A stretch of 16,178 nucleotides of DNA from an uncultured Zetaproteobacteria bacterium (GTDB lineage: Bacteria; Pseudomonadota; Zetaproteobacteria; Mariprofundales; Mariprofundaceae): positions 1-16,178 of the forward strand of contig CAMZLX010000052.1 in the NCBI GenBank assembly GCA_947311795.1, given 5' to 3'. Numbering within the stretch: the stretch's first letter is position 1; the number at the start of each line of letters is the position of its first letter. The position numbers and the translations under genes were made by a program. The notes below the pieces were generated by a model. That model searched no databases and had not been told where the DNA came from. It worked only from the letters and a program-made list of their open reading frames with translations. This document shows positions 7,527 through 14,510 of the stretch, in pieces.

Positions 7527-7988
7527 TTATGAAGATTTAATCCGTTCAATCAACTTGGATGACGAATAACCACCCAGAAAGGGCACAACAATCACTTCAC
7601 CGCCTGCATCACGCACTTCTTTTGCCCCAACTATATCATCCGCAGCATAATCGCCGCCTTTGACCAATACATCAGGCAACAATTTGGCAATGAGTTTTTG
7701 CGGCGTGTCTTCTTCAAAGGCAACCACAGCATCAATGGCTTTCAAACCATTTAACATAGCAGCCCTATCATTGAGTGGGTTAATCGGGCGGGATTTTCCT
7801 TTTAAACGTGAAATCGAAGCATCGGCATTCAAACCCAAAATCAACACATCACCCAATGCTTTGGCATCATTCAAATATTTGATATGTCCAGGATGTAATA
7901 AATCAAAGCAGCCATTGGTAAACACCACTTTCTTGCCTTGTTCTGCCCAATTTTGCCTGAGCTTTACCGCTTCTTCCCAGTTCAGCAC
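7527..7988 (-). CDS. rfaE2: D-glycero-beta-D-manno-heptose 1-phosphate adenylyltransferase
   Basis: Adenylyltransferase that makes ADP-D-glycero-beta-D-manno-heptose for the LPS inner core. In E. coli this activity is the C-terminal half of HldE; here it is a separate 153-residue protein, so the kinase half must be encoded elsewhere. VVFTNGCFDLLHPGHIKYLN (21-40) contains the HPGH nucleotidyltransferase motif at 32-35. PDVLVKGGDY and VVPFLGGYSSSKLIERI near the C-terminus are characteristic of this subfamily and separate it from glycerol-3-phosphate cytidylyltransferases. The start is GTG, with GAGG 6 nt before it. That GAGG overlaps the stop codon of the small membrane-protein gene upstream (TTGAGG), which suggests translational coupling. 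It is the last gene of the long operon. Confidence 0.95.
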   Translation of the reverse strand: MLNWEEAVKLRQNWAEQGKKVVFTNGCFDLLHPGHIKYLNDAKALGDVLILGLNADASISRLKGKSRPINPLNDRAAMLNGLKAIDAVVAFEEDTPQKLIAKLLPDVLVKGGDYAADDIVGAKEVRDAGGEVIVVPFLGGYSSSKLIERIKSS

Positions 7989-7995
7989 TGAAGCC

Positions 7996-8130
7996 TCAAG
8001 TCATAACCCAAGCGATTAAAAAGCTCAAAATACCAATCAATACATATAAGAAGGTATGACTTTTCTTTTCTCTTGTATTCCAGCTTTGCGTTGATAAATA
8101 TTCTTCTTCTTTTTCAAATTTCTTTCGCAT
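7996..8130 (-). CDS. Small single-helix membrane protein (44 aa) between gmhA and rfaE2
   Basis: Unrecognised gene of 44 codons, short enough to be missed by gene callers. It starts with ATG at 8130, has AGGG 7 nt upstream, begins 15 nt after the gmhA stop, and ends with TGA 7 nt before the rfaE2 start, so it fills the gap in the operon. Residues 1-25 are hydrophilic and strongly charged (MRKKFEKEEEYL, then NTREKKSH). Residues 26-43, TFLYVLIGILSFLIAWVM, form one membrane helix reaching almost to the C-terminus, with a single Thr after it. This gives a tail-anchored or N-in/C-out layout with a cytoplasmic charged head by the positive-inside rule. Its place between two heptose-pathway genes suggests an envelope role, but no function can be read from the sequence. 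The alternative is a non-coding spacer; the hydrophobic block in the right frame and the Shine-Dalgarno argue against that. Confidence 0.68.
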   Translation of the reverse strand: MRKKFEKEEEYLSTQSWNTREKKSHTFLYVLIGILSFLIAWVMT

Positions 8131-8145
8131 AATGCTACCCTGCAA

Positions 8146-8742
8146 TCATTGATTCGCACCAAACATGGTCGCATCAACAATACTGCATAATATATGTAAA
8201 CAAGTGATATGCATCTCTTGCACTCTTGCCGTGGATGCGTGATTGATATTGATATTAACGGTTGTACCTGAATGCGAGGCGAGTTTGCCACCTTCGCGCC
8301 CTGTTAATGTAATCACTTGCATACCAATCTTTTCAGCTTGTGTTACAGCATTCACCACATTGACCGACTCACCACTGGTCGAAATACCCAGCAACACATC
8401 ACCCTCTCTACCCAAAGCTTCGGTTTGCCTTGCGTAAATCGCATCGAAAGAAAAATCATTGGAAATACTGGTAATCACCGATGCATCATTCACCATAGCA
8501 ACCGCAGCAAGTGCGGGTCGATTCATTTCAAAACGATTCACCAGCTCTGCAACAAAGTGTTGCGCATCCGATGCTGAACCACCATTACCACAGGCAAGAA
8601 TTTTCCCGCCGCCTTGCAAGCAGGAGACCATGATGTCCGCAGCTTTAAGCAAGTCTTCATCCAACACATCCAAACATTGTTGGCGCAGTTGAATACCATC
8701 CAGCAATGTTTGATTGATGATTGCCTTCATATCATTTTTCAT
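8146..8742 (-). CDS. gmhA: Sedoheptulose 7-phosphate isomerase (phosphoheptose isomerase)
   Basis: Converts sedoheptulose 7-phosphate to D-glycero-D-manno-heptose 7-phosphate, the first committed step towards LPS heptose. The 198-residue single SIS domain has the normal length. CGNGGSASDAQHFVAELVNR (51-70) holds zinc ligands His62 and Glu66; Gln175 and His183 in ARVQEMHITCLHIL complete the set. GDVLLGISTSGESVNVV is the phosphate-binding SIS motif, and VITLTGREGG follows. DiaA is a related SIS protein, but the zinc ligands and the rfaE2 neighbour favour GmhA. The ATG overlaps the upstream radical SAM stop in an ATGA. Confidence 0.95.
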   Translation of the reverse strand: MKNDMKAIINQTLLDGIQLRQQCLDVLDEDLLKAADIMVSCLQGGGKILACGNGGSASDAQHFVAELVNRFEMNRPALAAVAMVNDASVITSISNDFSFDAIYARQTEALGREGDVLLGISTSGESVNVVNAVTQAEKIGMQVITLTGREGGKLASHSGTTVNININHASTARVQEMHITCLHILCSIVDATMFGANQ

Positions 8743-9569
8743 GCTGACACTGTAACGCTTAAACCCAGTGATTCAATTTTTTCTGCAAAGTCTTGCATAC
8801 AAGCCAAACTTGCAGGCTGAAGTTTATCGCCACCTTGCTGCATGGACGGGCGCGCTAAGCTATACATCAGCACCCCCACCAATGGGATGTCTTGCTGCAA
8901 AACATCTTGCAACCATGCCAAATAATCTTGCACATAACCCTCATCCGAACAAAACATATCAAGAGCACATGTCTGAAGCTTCACTGCACAAATCTTTGAA
9001 ACCACCTTCAATTGTTTCATTTGCCATTCAGGCAATACAGTCACACCATTAAGCTTTTGCGTGCGCTCAGCGCCAACAGCATCCACCTTAAACCACACCT
9101 CACCTTGGCATGATGCCATCAGCTTCAACCCTTGTTGCACATCTTCTTTATGTACACTTGACCCATTGGTTATCAGGCGCAAAGGGATGTTCAATTCATA
9201 TTGATGAATTAATTCAACAATCACTTCAACCACCGCTTTGAAGTTGGGGCATGTTGTCGGCTCACCATTACCTGAAATCGCAATATCTTTAAGCTCTCGA
9301 CATCCTTCGGGCACTTGCGTTTCCATAAAATCACCAAACAAGACTTGCTGCAAAAAGCCATCCAGCTCTTGTTTGAGCTGCACAATATTTGCACGCGGTG
9401 ACACACCTTTTGTTAAATCTGGAACTTGGCAATACACACACTGCCAATTGCACGCATTATTGGGCGATATGTTCACCCCCAAACTCACACCACCCGCCCT
9501 GCGCGAAACCACAGGGTAAACATAGGTTAAATCGACAACATCTCTGTCATGGTTTTCTGTGCTTAGCAT
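8739..9569 (-). CDS. Radical SAM protein of unknown function (COG0731-like)
   Basis: Radical SAM enzyme of 276 residues from the chosen start; it should bind a [4Fe-4S] cluster and cleave S-adenosylmethionine. Cluster cysteines Cys40, Cys44 and Cys47 are seen in NNACNWQCVYCQVPD (CxxxCxxC). The preceding PVVSRRAGGVSLGVNISP and the later ISGNGEPTTCPNF and LRLITNGSSV are the pattern of the COG0731 group, annotated as wyosine-synthetase-like in archaea but of unknown role in most bacteria. It is not a QueE-type enzyme in spite of queF in the operon: the N-terminal context of the cluster loop differs. Extra cysteines occur at about 198-210, but there is no obvious second cluster motif. I chose ATG 9569, which shares one base with the kinase stop (TGATG), over an in-frame TTG at 9587. 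Its stop overlaps gmhA. Confidence 0.82.
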   Translation of the reverse strand: MLSTENHDRDVVDLTYVYPVVSRRAGGVSLGVNISPNNACNWQCVYCQVPDLTKGVSPRANIVQLKQELDGFLQQVLFGDFMETQVPEGCRELKDIAISGNGEPTTCPNFKAVVEVIVELIHQYELNIPLRLITNGSSVHKEDVQQGLKLMASCQGEVWFKVDAVGAERTQKLNGVTVLPEWQMKQLKVVSKICAVKLQTCALDMFCSDEGYVQDYLAWLQDVLQQDIPLVGVLMYSLARPSMQQGGDKLQPASLACMQDFAEKIESLGLSVTVSA

Positions 9570-12211
9570 CAGCAATTTGGCTCGCAATGGGTTTCAAGTA
9601 TCTCACTTAATGCCTTCATATCCACAGGTTTGGTTATAAATGCATCCATGCCACAAGCAAGCGCTTCTTTTTTCACATCATCCAATGCATAAGCCGATAA
9701 CCCAACAATAGTTAATCGTGTTTGCTTTTGCATATTTTCATCGGAACGGATTTTCTCAGTCAGCTGTAAGCCACTTAACCCTGGCATACGAATATCCGTA
9801 AGCAATACATCGTAATTCCCTTGCTGAATCATGGTATAAGCAATCAAACCATCTGCGGCAGTATCAATATCAAAACCTTGGCGCTGCAAACGTTTCACCG
9901 CTACACGCCTACCCACAGGGTCATCCTCGGCAAGCAAAATACGCCAACCTTTGTTTCCGATTTGGTTTTCGTGTTCTTTCTTTTGTGCAGATAATGACGG
10001 GCTTTGAATCAAATCATCCACTTTAAGATTCACACTAACCTTCTGCTCGCCAACACTTTGCAAAGGCAAACGAATGCTCATGGTGCTACCAATTTCAGGC
10101 TCGCTTTGTAATGTGAGCGTGCCGCCCATCATTTTGATAAAATGCTGTGAAATGGTTGTGCCAAGACCTGTTCCTTTTTCCTGAAGGTTATCGCCCAACA
10201 CCTCTCTATCATGCACCTGCGAAAATGGGTTAAACACATCTCCTTGTTTTTCCCGCGCAATGCCAATGCCTGAATCTTCAATGTTCATCAATAAATACTC
10301 ATCATCTTGGCTCACCACAATGCGAACATATCCTTGCATGGTGAATTTAATCGCATTACCTACTAAATTGAGCAAAACTTGCCGTAGCCGTTGCGCATCC
10401 CCTTCAATCACTTCAGAAACATCGCGCATTTCAAGATACAGCGCTATACCTTTGCTTCTGGCTTTCATCACAAAAGGAACCAAGCCATCTATAAGCACCT
10501 GCCGCAAGTTAAAGGCTTGTTTGTGCAGCTCAATATTCCCCGACTCAATCTTGGATAAATCCAGCACATCATCAATCAAAGAACGTAATACCTGCGAGGA
10601 TGCTTGAGCCAAAGCTAGGTTTTGTTGTTGCTCATCCGATAGCTGCTCTGCTTCTTGTGCCATCAAGTCCAACAGACCTATCACGCCATGCAGCGGTGTA
10701 CGCAACTCATGGCTTATCGTTGCCACAAACTCACCTTTTGCCTTGGACGCAACTTCCGCTTGATGTGCCGCCGACTCTAAGCTTCGCTGCAAAAGCAATT
10801 GATTCAACGTTGCACCAATGCGGCGTGAAATATCCAGAAATAGTGTTTGCTGCTGCTCATCCATGGTGTCGTCAAAGTTATGCAAACCCAAGAGCCAATA
10901 GGTATCTTGATTGCTGTGTAACACAATCATGGCATGCGTCTCAAGCGCACAAAGCTTCCTCAACTCAGAAGAGAACACTGACGTATCAGATAGCACTTGG
11001 CTCAGCCGTTTTGAACGCTTAGGAACAGCGCTAAGATAAAAACGAACTTCTTCATGACCTATAAATTCTTCAAGCGCAAAGGATGTATCGTCACTTGCAT
11101 CAAACGTTTTCTGGTAACCAGGATTATCTTCATCGTCATTAAGAAAACAAAGCGGTGTTAGAAACGCCCTATTTGCATGAAATACCTCCCTAATATCCGT
11201 GACAGTAATTTGAAGTGCATGTTCTAAATCAGTATTCACAAGTAAGTCTTCAACGTAGCTTAACTTTTGTAAGTGATTGAGGTGCATTTCTTTTTCACTT
11301 TCAATTCTTTGTTCTACCGTTATATCCCTAAACATACCCTCAATATACTTAAATCTATCTTTTTTATCATAAATCAAGTGTGAACTCATCAAAATACGAA
11401 TACTTTCTTTGTTTTTACCTAGAATAGTGACGGGATAGTTTTCAACAAAACCTTTAGTCATAAGCTCTTGCATATATCCCTTGCGCTCATTTGGGTCGGC
11501 ATAAAAATCAAGGGTTTCATTATTGATAACTTCGGATGGTTTGTATCCCGTAATATCAAATAAAGCATCGCTCATTTCAATAATTTTCCCTTGGCTGTCT
11601 ATGCGATAATATACTTCGCCAATAGCTTTTAATAATGATTCGTGACGCAAACCTTGCTCATACGAAGCCAGTCTGTTTTCTTCCCTCTCAACTTCAAACA
11701 TCCATGCACAAAAAGCAGCAAATGCATACAAAGGCGTAAAAAAAACAACTTCCACTGAGGTGTATTCTAAGGTAAACCAACCCATTTGAGATAAGAACCA
11801 TGTCATCCAAATCAAAGCAATGAGGAAAAAGCTATATACAACACCGATATATCTGCCTGCAATATAAAATACAAAAAAAGGAATCACACCATAATAATAT
11901 AAAAAACTAGATACAGCCCCTGAAAGCACAAGCTCTGAAATCACGGCGGTCGCGACAATGCCAAGAATAAAAGCAACAACAAACATCGGCGGAAGCCATC
12001 GCTTCTGCAGCATGTAGTTTGAGAAAAATATAAAGCTGGCTAGTGTAAAGTCTGATGTTGACATCGCAACACTACCACCCACGAAATTAGTCACTGAAAA
12101 GGCAACAAAAATCGCAGAAAACATGAGAAGAAGCGGCTGCAACCTTCGCTCAATATCCAACATGATACCATCATTGCTGGTGGCTAAGAAACGTCTTAAG
12201 GTGTTCAGCAT
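9569..12211 (-). CDS. Hybrid sensor histidine kinase (membrane, PAS, GAF-like, HisKA, HATPase, receiver)
   Basis: Membrane-bound hybrid kinase of 880 residues. Residues about 24-172 hold five or six membrane helices with very short loops, so sensing is probably within the membrane. A PAS domain follows at about 190-300 (YYRIDSQGKIIEMSDALFDI onward, ending FRDITVEQR), then a GAF-like section at about 320-475 joined by helices. The HisKA domain has EFVATISHELRTPLHGV with phospho-accepting His501. The ATPase domain has Asn615/Asn619 (LLNLVGNAIKFT), DSGIGIA with Asp646, and GTGLGTTISQHF. The C-terminal receiver (about 757-875) has Glu762-Asp763-Asp764, phospho-acceptor Asp806 in LLTDIRMPG, and Lys861 in ITKPVD. 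No HPt domain or output regulator is in this window, so a separate HPt protein is expected. It starts 10 nt after dapF with no good Shine-Dalgarno, and its stop shares a base with the radical SAM start. The signal is unknown. Confidence 0.93.
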   Translation of the reverse strand: MLNTLRRFLATSNDGIMLDIERRLQPLLLMFSAIFVAFSVTNFVGGSVAMSTSDFTLASFIFFSNYMLQKRWLPPMFVVAFILGIVATAVISELVLSGAVSSFLYYYGVIPFFVFYIAGRYIGVVYSFFLIALIWMTWFLSQMGWFTLEYTSVEVVFFTPLYAFAAFCAWMFEVEREENRLASYEQGLRHESLLKAIGEVYYRIDSQGKIIEMSDALFDITGYKPSEVINNETLDFYADPNERKGYMQELMTKGFVENYPVTILGKNKESIRILMSSHLIYDKKDRFKYIEGMFRDITVEQRIESEKEMHLNHLQKLSYVEDLLVNTDLEHALQITVTDIREVFHANRAFLTPLCFLNDDEDNPGYQKTFDASDDTSFALEEFIGHEEVRFYLSAVPKRSKRLSQVLSDTSVFSSELRKLCALETHAMIVLHSNQDTYWLLGLHNFDDTMDEQQQTLFLDISRRIGATLNQLLLQRSLESAAHQAEVASKAKGEFVATISHELRTPLHGVIGLLDLMAQEAEQLSDEQQQNLALAQASSQVLRSLIDDVLDLSKIESGNIELHKQAFNLRQVLIDGLVPFVMKARSKGIALYLEMRDVSEVIEGDAQRLRQVLLNLVGNAIKFTMQGYVRIVVSQDDEYLLMNIEDSGIGIAREKQGDVFNPFSQVHDREVLGDNLQEKGTGLGTTISQHFIKMMGGTLTLQSEPEIGSTMSIRLPLQSVGEQKVSVNLKVDDLIQSPSLSAQKKEHENQIGNKGWRILLAEDDPVGRRVAVKRLQRQGFDIDTAADGLIAYTMIQQGNYDVLLTDIRMPGLSGLQLTEKIRSDENMQKQTRLTIVGLSAYALDDVKKEALACGMDAFITKPVDMKALSEILETHCEPNC

Positions 12212-12221
12212 AGGTTAGATG

Positions 12222-12932
12222 TTAACTACTGTATCCATTGAATACACCTTGAAACACGGTGGACACAGCGCCTTCTAAAACGCATTCACCATTGTGCTCG
12301 TGGACAATAACATCGCCACCCGGCATGTGAATGGTTAATGGATTTGATGATGCTGTTCTTTGCCAAAGCGCAACCGCCGTTGCGCATGCGCCAGAACCAC
12401 AAGCTAGTGTTTCGCCTGCGCCGCGCTCAACAATACTAATCTCTGCATGTTGTTCATCGTATTCATGGATAGTTTCAACATTACGCTCGGAGCAAGGCAA
12501 AGGGTTTTTAAAATACACCCGATGTGGGTTGCCAATCAATACATCGATATAATCATTGGTTACTGCTTCAATGTTCACTTGTCCCATAGCAACCTGAACA
12601 CCCTTGTTCGTACGTTTGGCTTCAACCACCCTATCCACCAAGGCAATAGACACTTTATCTTTGCCCAACACGCTCATCAATAAGTCGCCCACACAACGCA
12701 AACCATTACCACAGTTGGCGGCTTGTGAACCATCTGCATTGTAAATCAACATCAAAGCATCGGCTTGTTCGCTTGGTTGCAAAATCAGCAATTGGTCGCA
12801 ACCAATGCCGATATGCCTATCACATATGTTTGTAATGAACGCCTGTGTAAGTTCAGGCAAGGTATCGTGAATAGCATCCAAGATAACAAAGTCGTTACCT
12901 TGCGCCTGCATCTTCACAAAGGGAATGTTCAT
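12222..12932 (-). CDS. dapF: Diaminopimelate epimerase, compact form
   Basis: Interconverts LL- and meso-diaminopimelate, the last step before peptidoglycan use and lysine. Both catalytic cysteines are seen: Cys74 in QAANCGNGLRC and Cys178 in GAGETLACGSGACA. MQAQGNDFVILD at the N-terminus, Asn65 in YNADGS, GNPH at 134-137, Asn151 in ERNVET and the Glu169-Arg170 pair fit the usual substrate contacts. The protein has 236 residues, about 35-40 fewer than most DapF proteins. The shortage lies between the two cysteines, partly after GNPH, where the usual long stretch before the (A/V)NI motif is nearly absent. All catalytic positions remain, so it is probably active. The frame is open 20 codons further up inside queF; I chose ATG 12932, 7 nt after the queF stop, which begins where family members begin. 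Confidence 0.93.
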   Translation of the reverse strand: MNIPFVKMQAQGNDFVILDAIHDTLPELTQAFITNICDRHIGIGCDQLLILQPSEQADALMLIYNADGSQAANCGNGLRCVGDLLMSVLGKDKVSIALVDRVVEAKRTNKGVQVAMGQVNIEAVTNDYIDVLIGNPHRVYFKNPLPCSERNVETIHEYDEQHAEISIVERGAGETLACGSGACATAVALWQRTASSNPLTIHMPGGDVIVHEHNGECVLEGAVSTVFQGVFNGYSS

Positions 12933-12939
12933 GGAAGCA

Positions 12940-13335
12940 TCAAGCTTTGGTATGTTCCACTTCAATGGTGGTATACACACCACCACGCACATTAAATATC
13001 GCAGTGACTTTCAACCAACGCGGGTCCATGGCTGCAATCAAATCGGATGCCATCATATTGGTCACTTTCTCGTGAAAATGCCCTTCATCCCTAAAACTCC
13101 AGTAATAAAGCTTGAGGGATTTAAGCTCCACACACAATTCATCAGGCACATAATCCAGTTTAATCTCTGCAAAATCAGGTTGTCCTGTTTTGGGGCAAAG
13201 GCAGGTGAATTCAGGTGAATCAATTTTGATATGATAATCACGCTCAGGATTTGGATTCTCAAACACTTCCAATACTTTGCTTGCTTCTGCTGTGGGTTTG
13301 TCACCCAACTGGGTCAATTGACTTGTGGTACTCAT
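12940..13335 (-). CDS. queF: NADPH-dependent 7-cyano-7-deazaguanine reductase QueF
   Basis: Reduces the nitrile of preQ0 to the amine of preQ1 with two NADPH, the last free-base step of queuosine synthesis. At 131 residues it is the short single-domain type, not the longer two-domain form of E. coli. SPEFTCLCPKTGQPDF (40-55) contains nucleophile Cys47 and Asp54, spaced as in the Bacillus enzyme (Cys55, Asp62). CVELKSLKLYYWSFRDEGHF (68-87) is the QueF signature with the NADPH- and substrate-binding Glu, Lys and His residues. It starts 2 nt after the dapE stop, and GAGG in the end of dapE lies 8 nt before its ATG, so translation is probably coupled. No other queuosine gene is seen in this window. 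Confidence 0.97.
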   Translation of the reverse strand: MSTTSQLTQLGDKPTAEASKVLEVFENPNPERDYHIKIDSPEFTCLCPKTGQPDFAEIKLDYVPDELCVELKSLKLYYWSFRDEGHFHEKVTNMMASDLIAAMDPRWLKVTAIFNVRGGVYTTIEVEHTKA

Positions 13336-13337
13336 GG

Positions 13338-14477
13338 TTAAACCTCAAACGTCTTTATAATATGCGTATAAATCTTGGTCAGTGTATCCAGCTCATGCAC
13401 AGCAACCTGCTCATTCACCTGATGAATGGTAGAGTTGGTAAGCCCTAGTTCCGCCACAGGTACGCCTGCTGCTGCAATAAAACGACCATCCGATGTGCCG
13501 CCACCTGTATCTCGATTCGTTTCCAAACCTGTAACATCCTTAATCGCAGCACAGACCATATCCAAAAACTTACCATCTGGTGTTGAAAACACTTGCGCTT
13601 CATGCCTGAAATCCAATACCACATCCGCATCTTGGCAACATTGTTTGATTCGTGTTTGAATATCTTCAAATGCGTTGGTCGGATTGTAGCGAATATCCAA
13701 AAAGGCTTCCGCCGAACCTGGAATCACATTACTTGCCCCAGTTCCCGCGTTCAAATTGGTAATTTGGCATGAAGTCGCAGGAAAACCATCCACGGCTTCA
13801 CCCCAATCGATAGCAGCAATATTTGCGAGCGGCTGCATGGCTTGATGAAGCGCATTATCTGCATCATCAGGATATGCAGAATGACCTTGTTTGCCGTTAA
13901 ATGTCATCGCAACCTGCACCACACCACGGCGACCACGGCGAATCACATCGCCCACCTGCTTTGATGAAGATGGTTCACCCACAATCACCGCATCAGGTAA
14001 TTTGTTTTCAGCTTGAAGATACTCAACAATACGAATCGTACCGTCCACCGATTCGCCTTCCTCATCTGAAGTAATCAGCAATTGAATGGTTGGGATTGGC
14101 TCATACGTAGAACAAAGCTGCATCACGGCTGCCATCCAACTTGCAATCCCGCCTTTCATATCTTGACCGCCGCGCCCGTGTAATATGCCATCCTTCACCA
14201 CGGCATCAAAAGGTGGGAAATCCCAAGCGTCCACAGGCCCAGTTGGCACAACATCAGTATGCCCAGCAAATGCCAACACTCCTTCTTTTTCACCTTGGCG
14301 GGTATAAATAGAATTGGTCACACCATTGCAATTGATTTCTGTTTGCACAAAACCCAATGGCGCAAGCTTACGCCCAATAAATAGCTGACAATCACCATCT
14401 TCTGGCGTTGGTGATTCTCGGCGAATAAGTTGGGTAGCCAAATCAAGAGATAAAGATAAATTTTCTTTTTTATTCAT
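13338..14477 (-). CDS. dapE: Succinyl-diaminopimelate desuccinylase
   Basis: Di-zinc peptidase-like hydrolase that cleaves N-succinyl-LL-diaminopimelate to LL-DAP and succinate, the step directly before DapF. The 379 residues match the usual length. Metal ligands are all present: His73 in FAGHTDVVP, bridging Asp106 in HGRGGQDMKGG, Glu140 after catalytic Glu139 in TSDEEGESVDG, Glu168 in VGEPSSS, and His352 in NSTIHQVNE. RRGRRGVVQVAMTFNGKQGH and TSCQITNLNAGTGASNVIPG belong to the lid/dimerisation domain and substrate site. The GGTSDGRFIA motif near the C-terminus separates DapE from ArgE and from carboxypeptidases. It follows the zinc-ribbon gene by 33 nt. No clear Shine-Dalgarno precedes the ATG. 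Confidence 0.97.
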   Translation of the reverse strand: MNKKENLSLSLDLATQLIRRESPTPEDGDCQLFIGRKLAPLGFVQTEINCNGVTNSIYTRQGEKEGVLAFAGHTDVVPTGPVDAWDFPPFDAVVKDGILHGRGGQDMKGGIASWMAAVMQLCSTYEPIPTIQLLITSDEEGESVDGTIRIVEYLQAENKLPDAVIVGEPSSSKQVGDVIRRGRRGVVQVAMTFNGKQGHSAYPDDADNALHQAMQPLANIAAIDWGEAVDGFPATSCQITNLNAGTGASNVIPGSAEAFLDIRYNPTNAFEDIQTRIKQCCQDADVVLDFRHEAQVFSTPDGKFLDMVCAAIKDVTGLETNRDTGGGTSDGRFIAAAGVPVAELGLTNSTIHQVNEQVAVHELDTLTKIYTHIIKTFEV

Positions 14478-14510
14478 AGGTTAAGAAATTTTGTTGAAGT
14501 GAAAGATAAA

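Noticed and set aside
8037..8291. 84-codon minus-strand frame spanning the gmhA end and the gap
   Set aside because: It overlaps gmhA in another frame and lacks a plausible ribosome site. The 44-codon frame at 7996-8130 fits the gap, has a Shine-Dalgarno and encodes a clean membrane helix.
8739..9587. Radical SAM protein as QueE (7-carboxy-7-deazaguanine synthase) because queF is nearby
   Set aside because: QueE has a characteristic GEG-type N-terminus leading into its cluster loop. This protein has SRRAGGVSLGVN before the loop and GNGEPTTCPNF after it, the COG0731 pattern.
10600..11022. 140-codon plus-strand open frame inside the hybrid kinase
   Set aside because: It is antisense to the GAF-like and HisKA region, with no recognisable domain, promoter or ribosome site.
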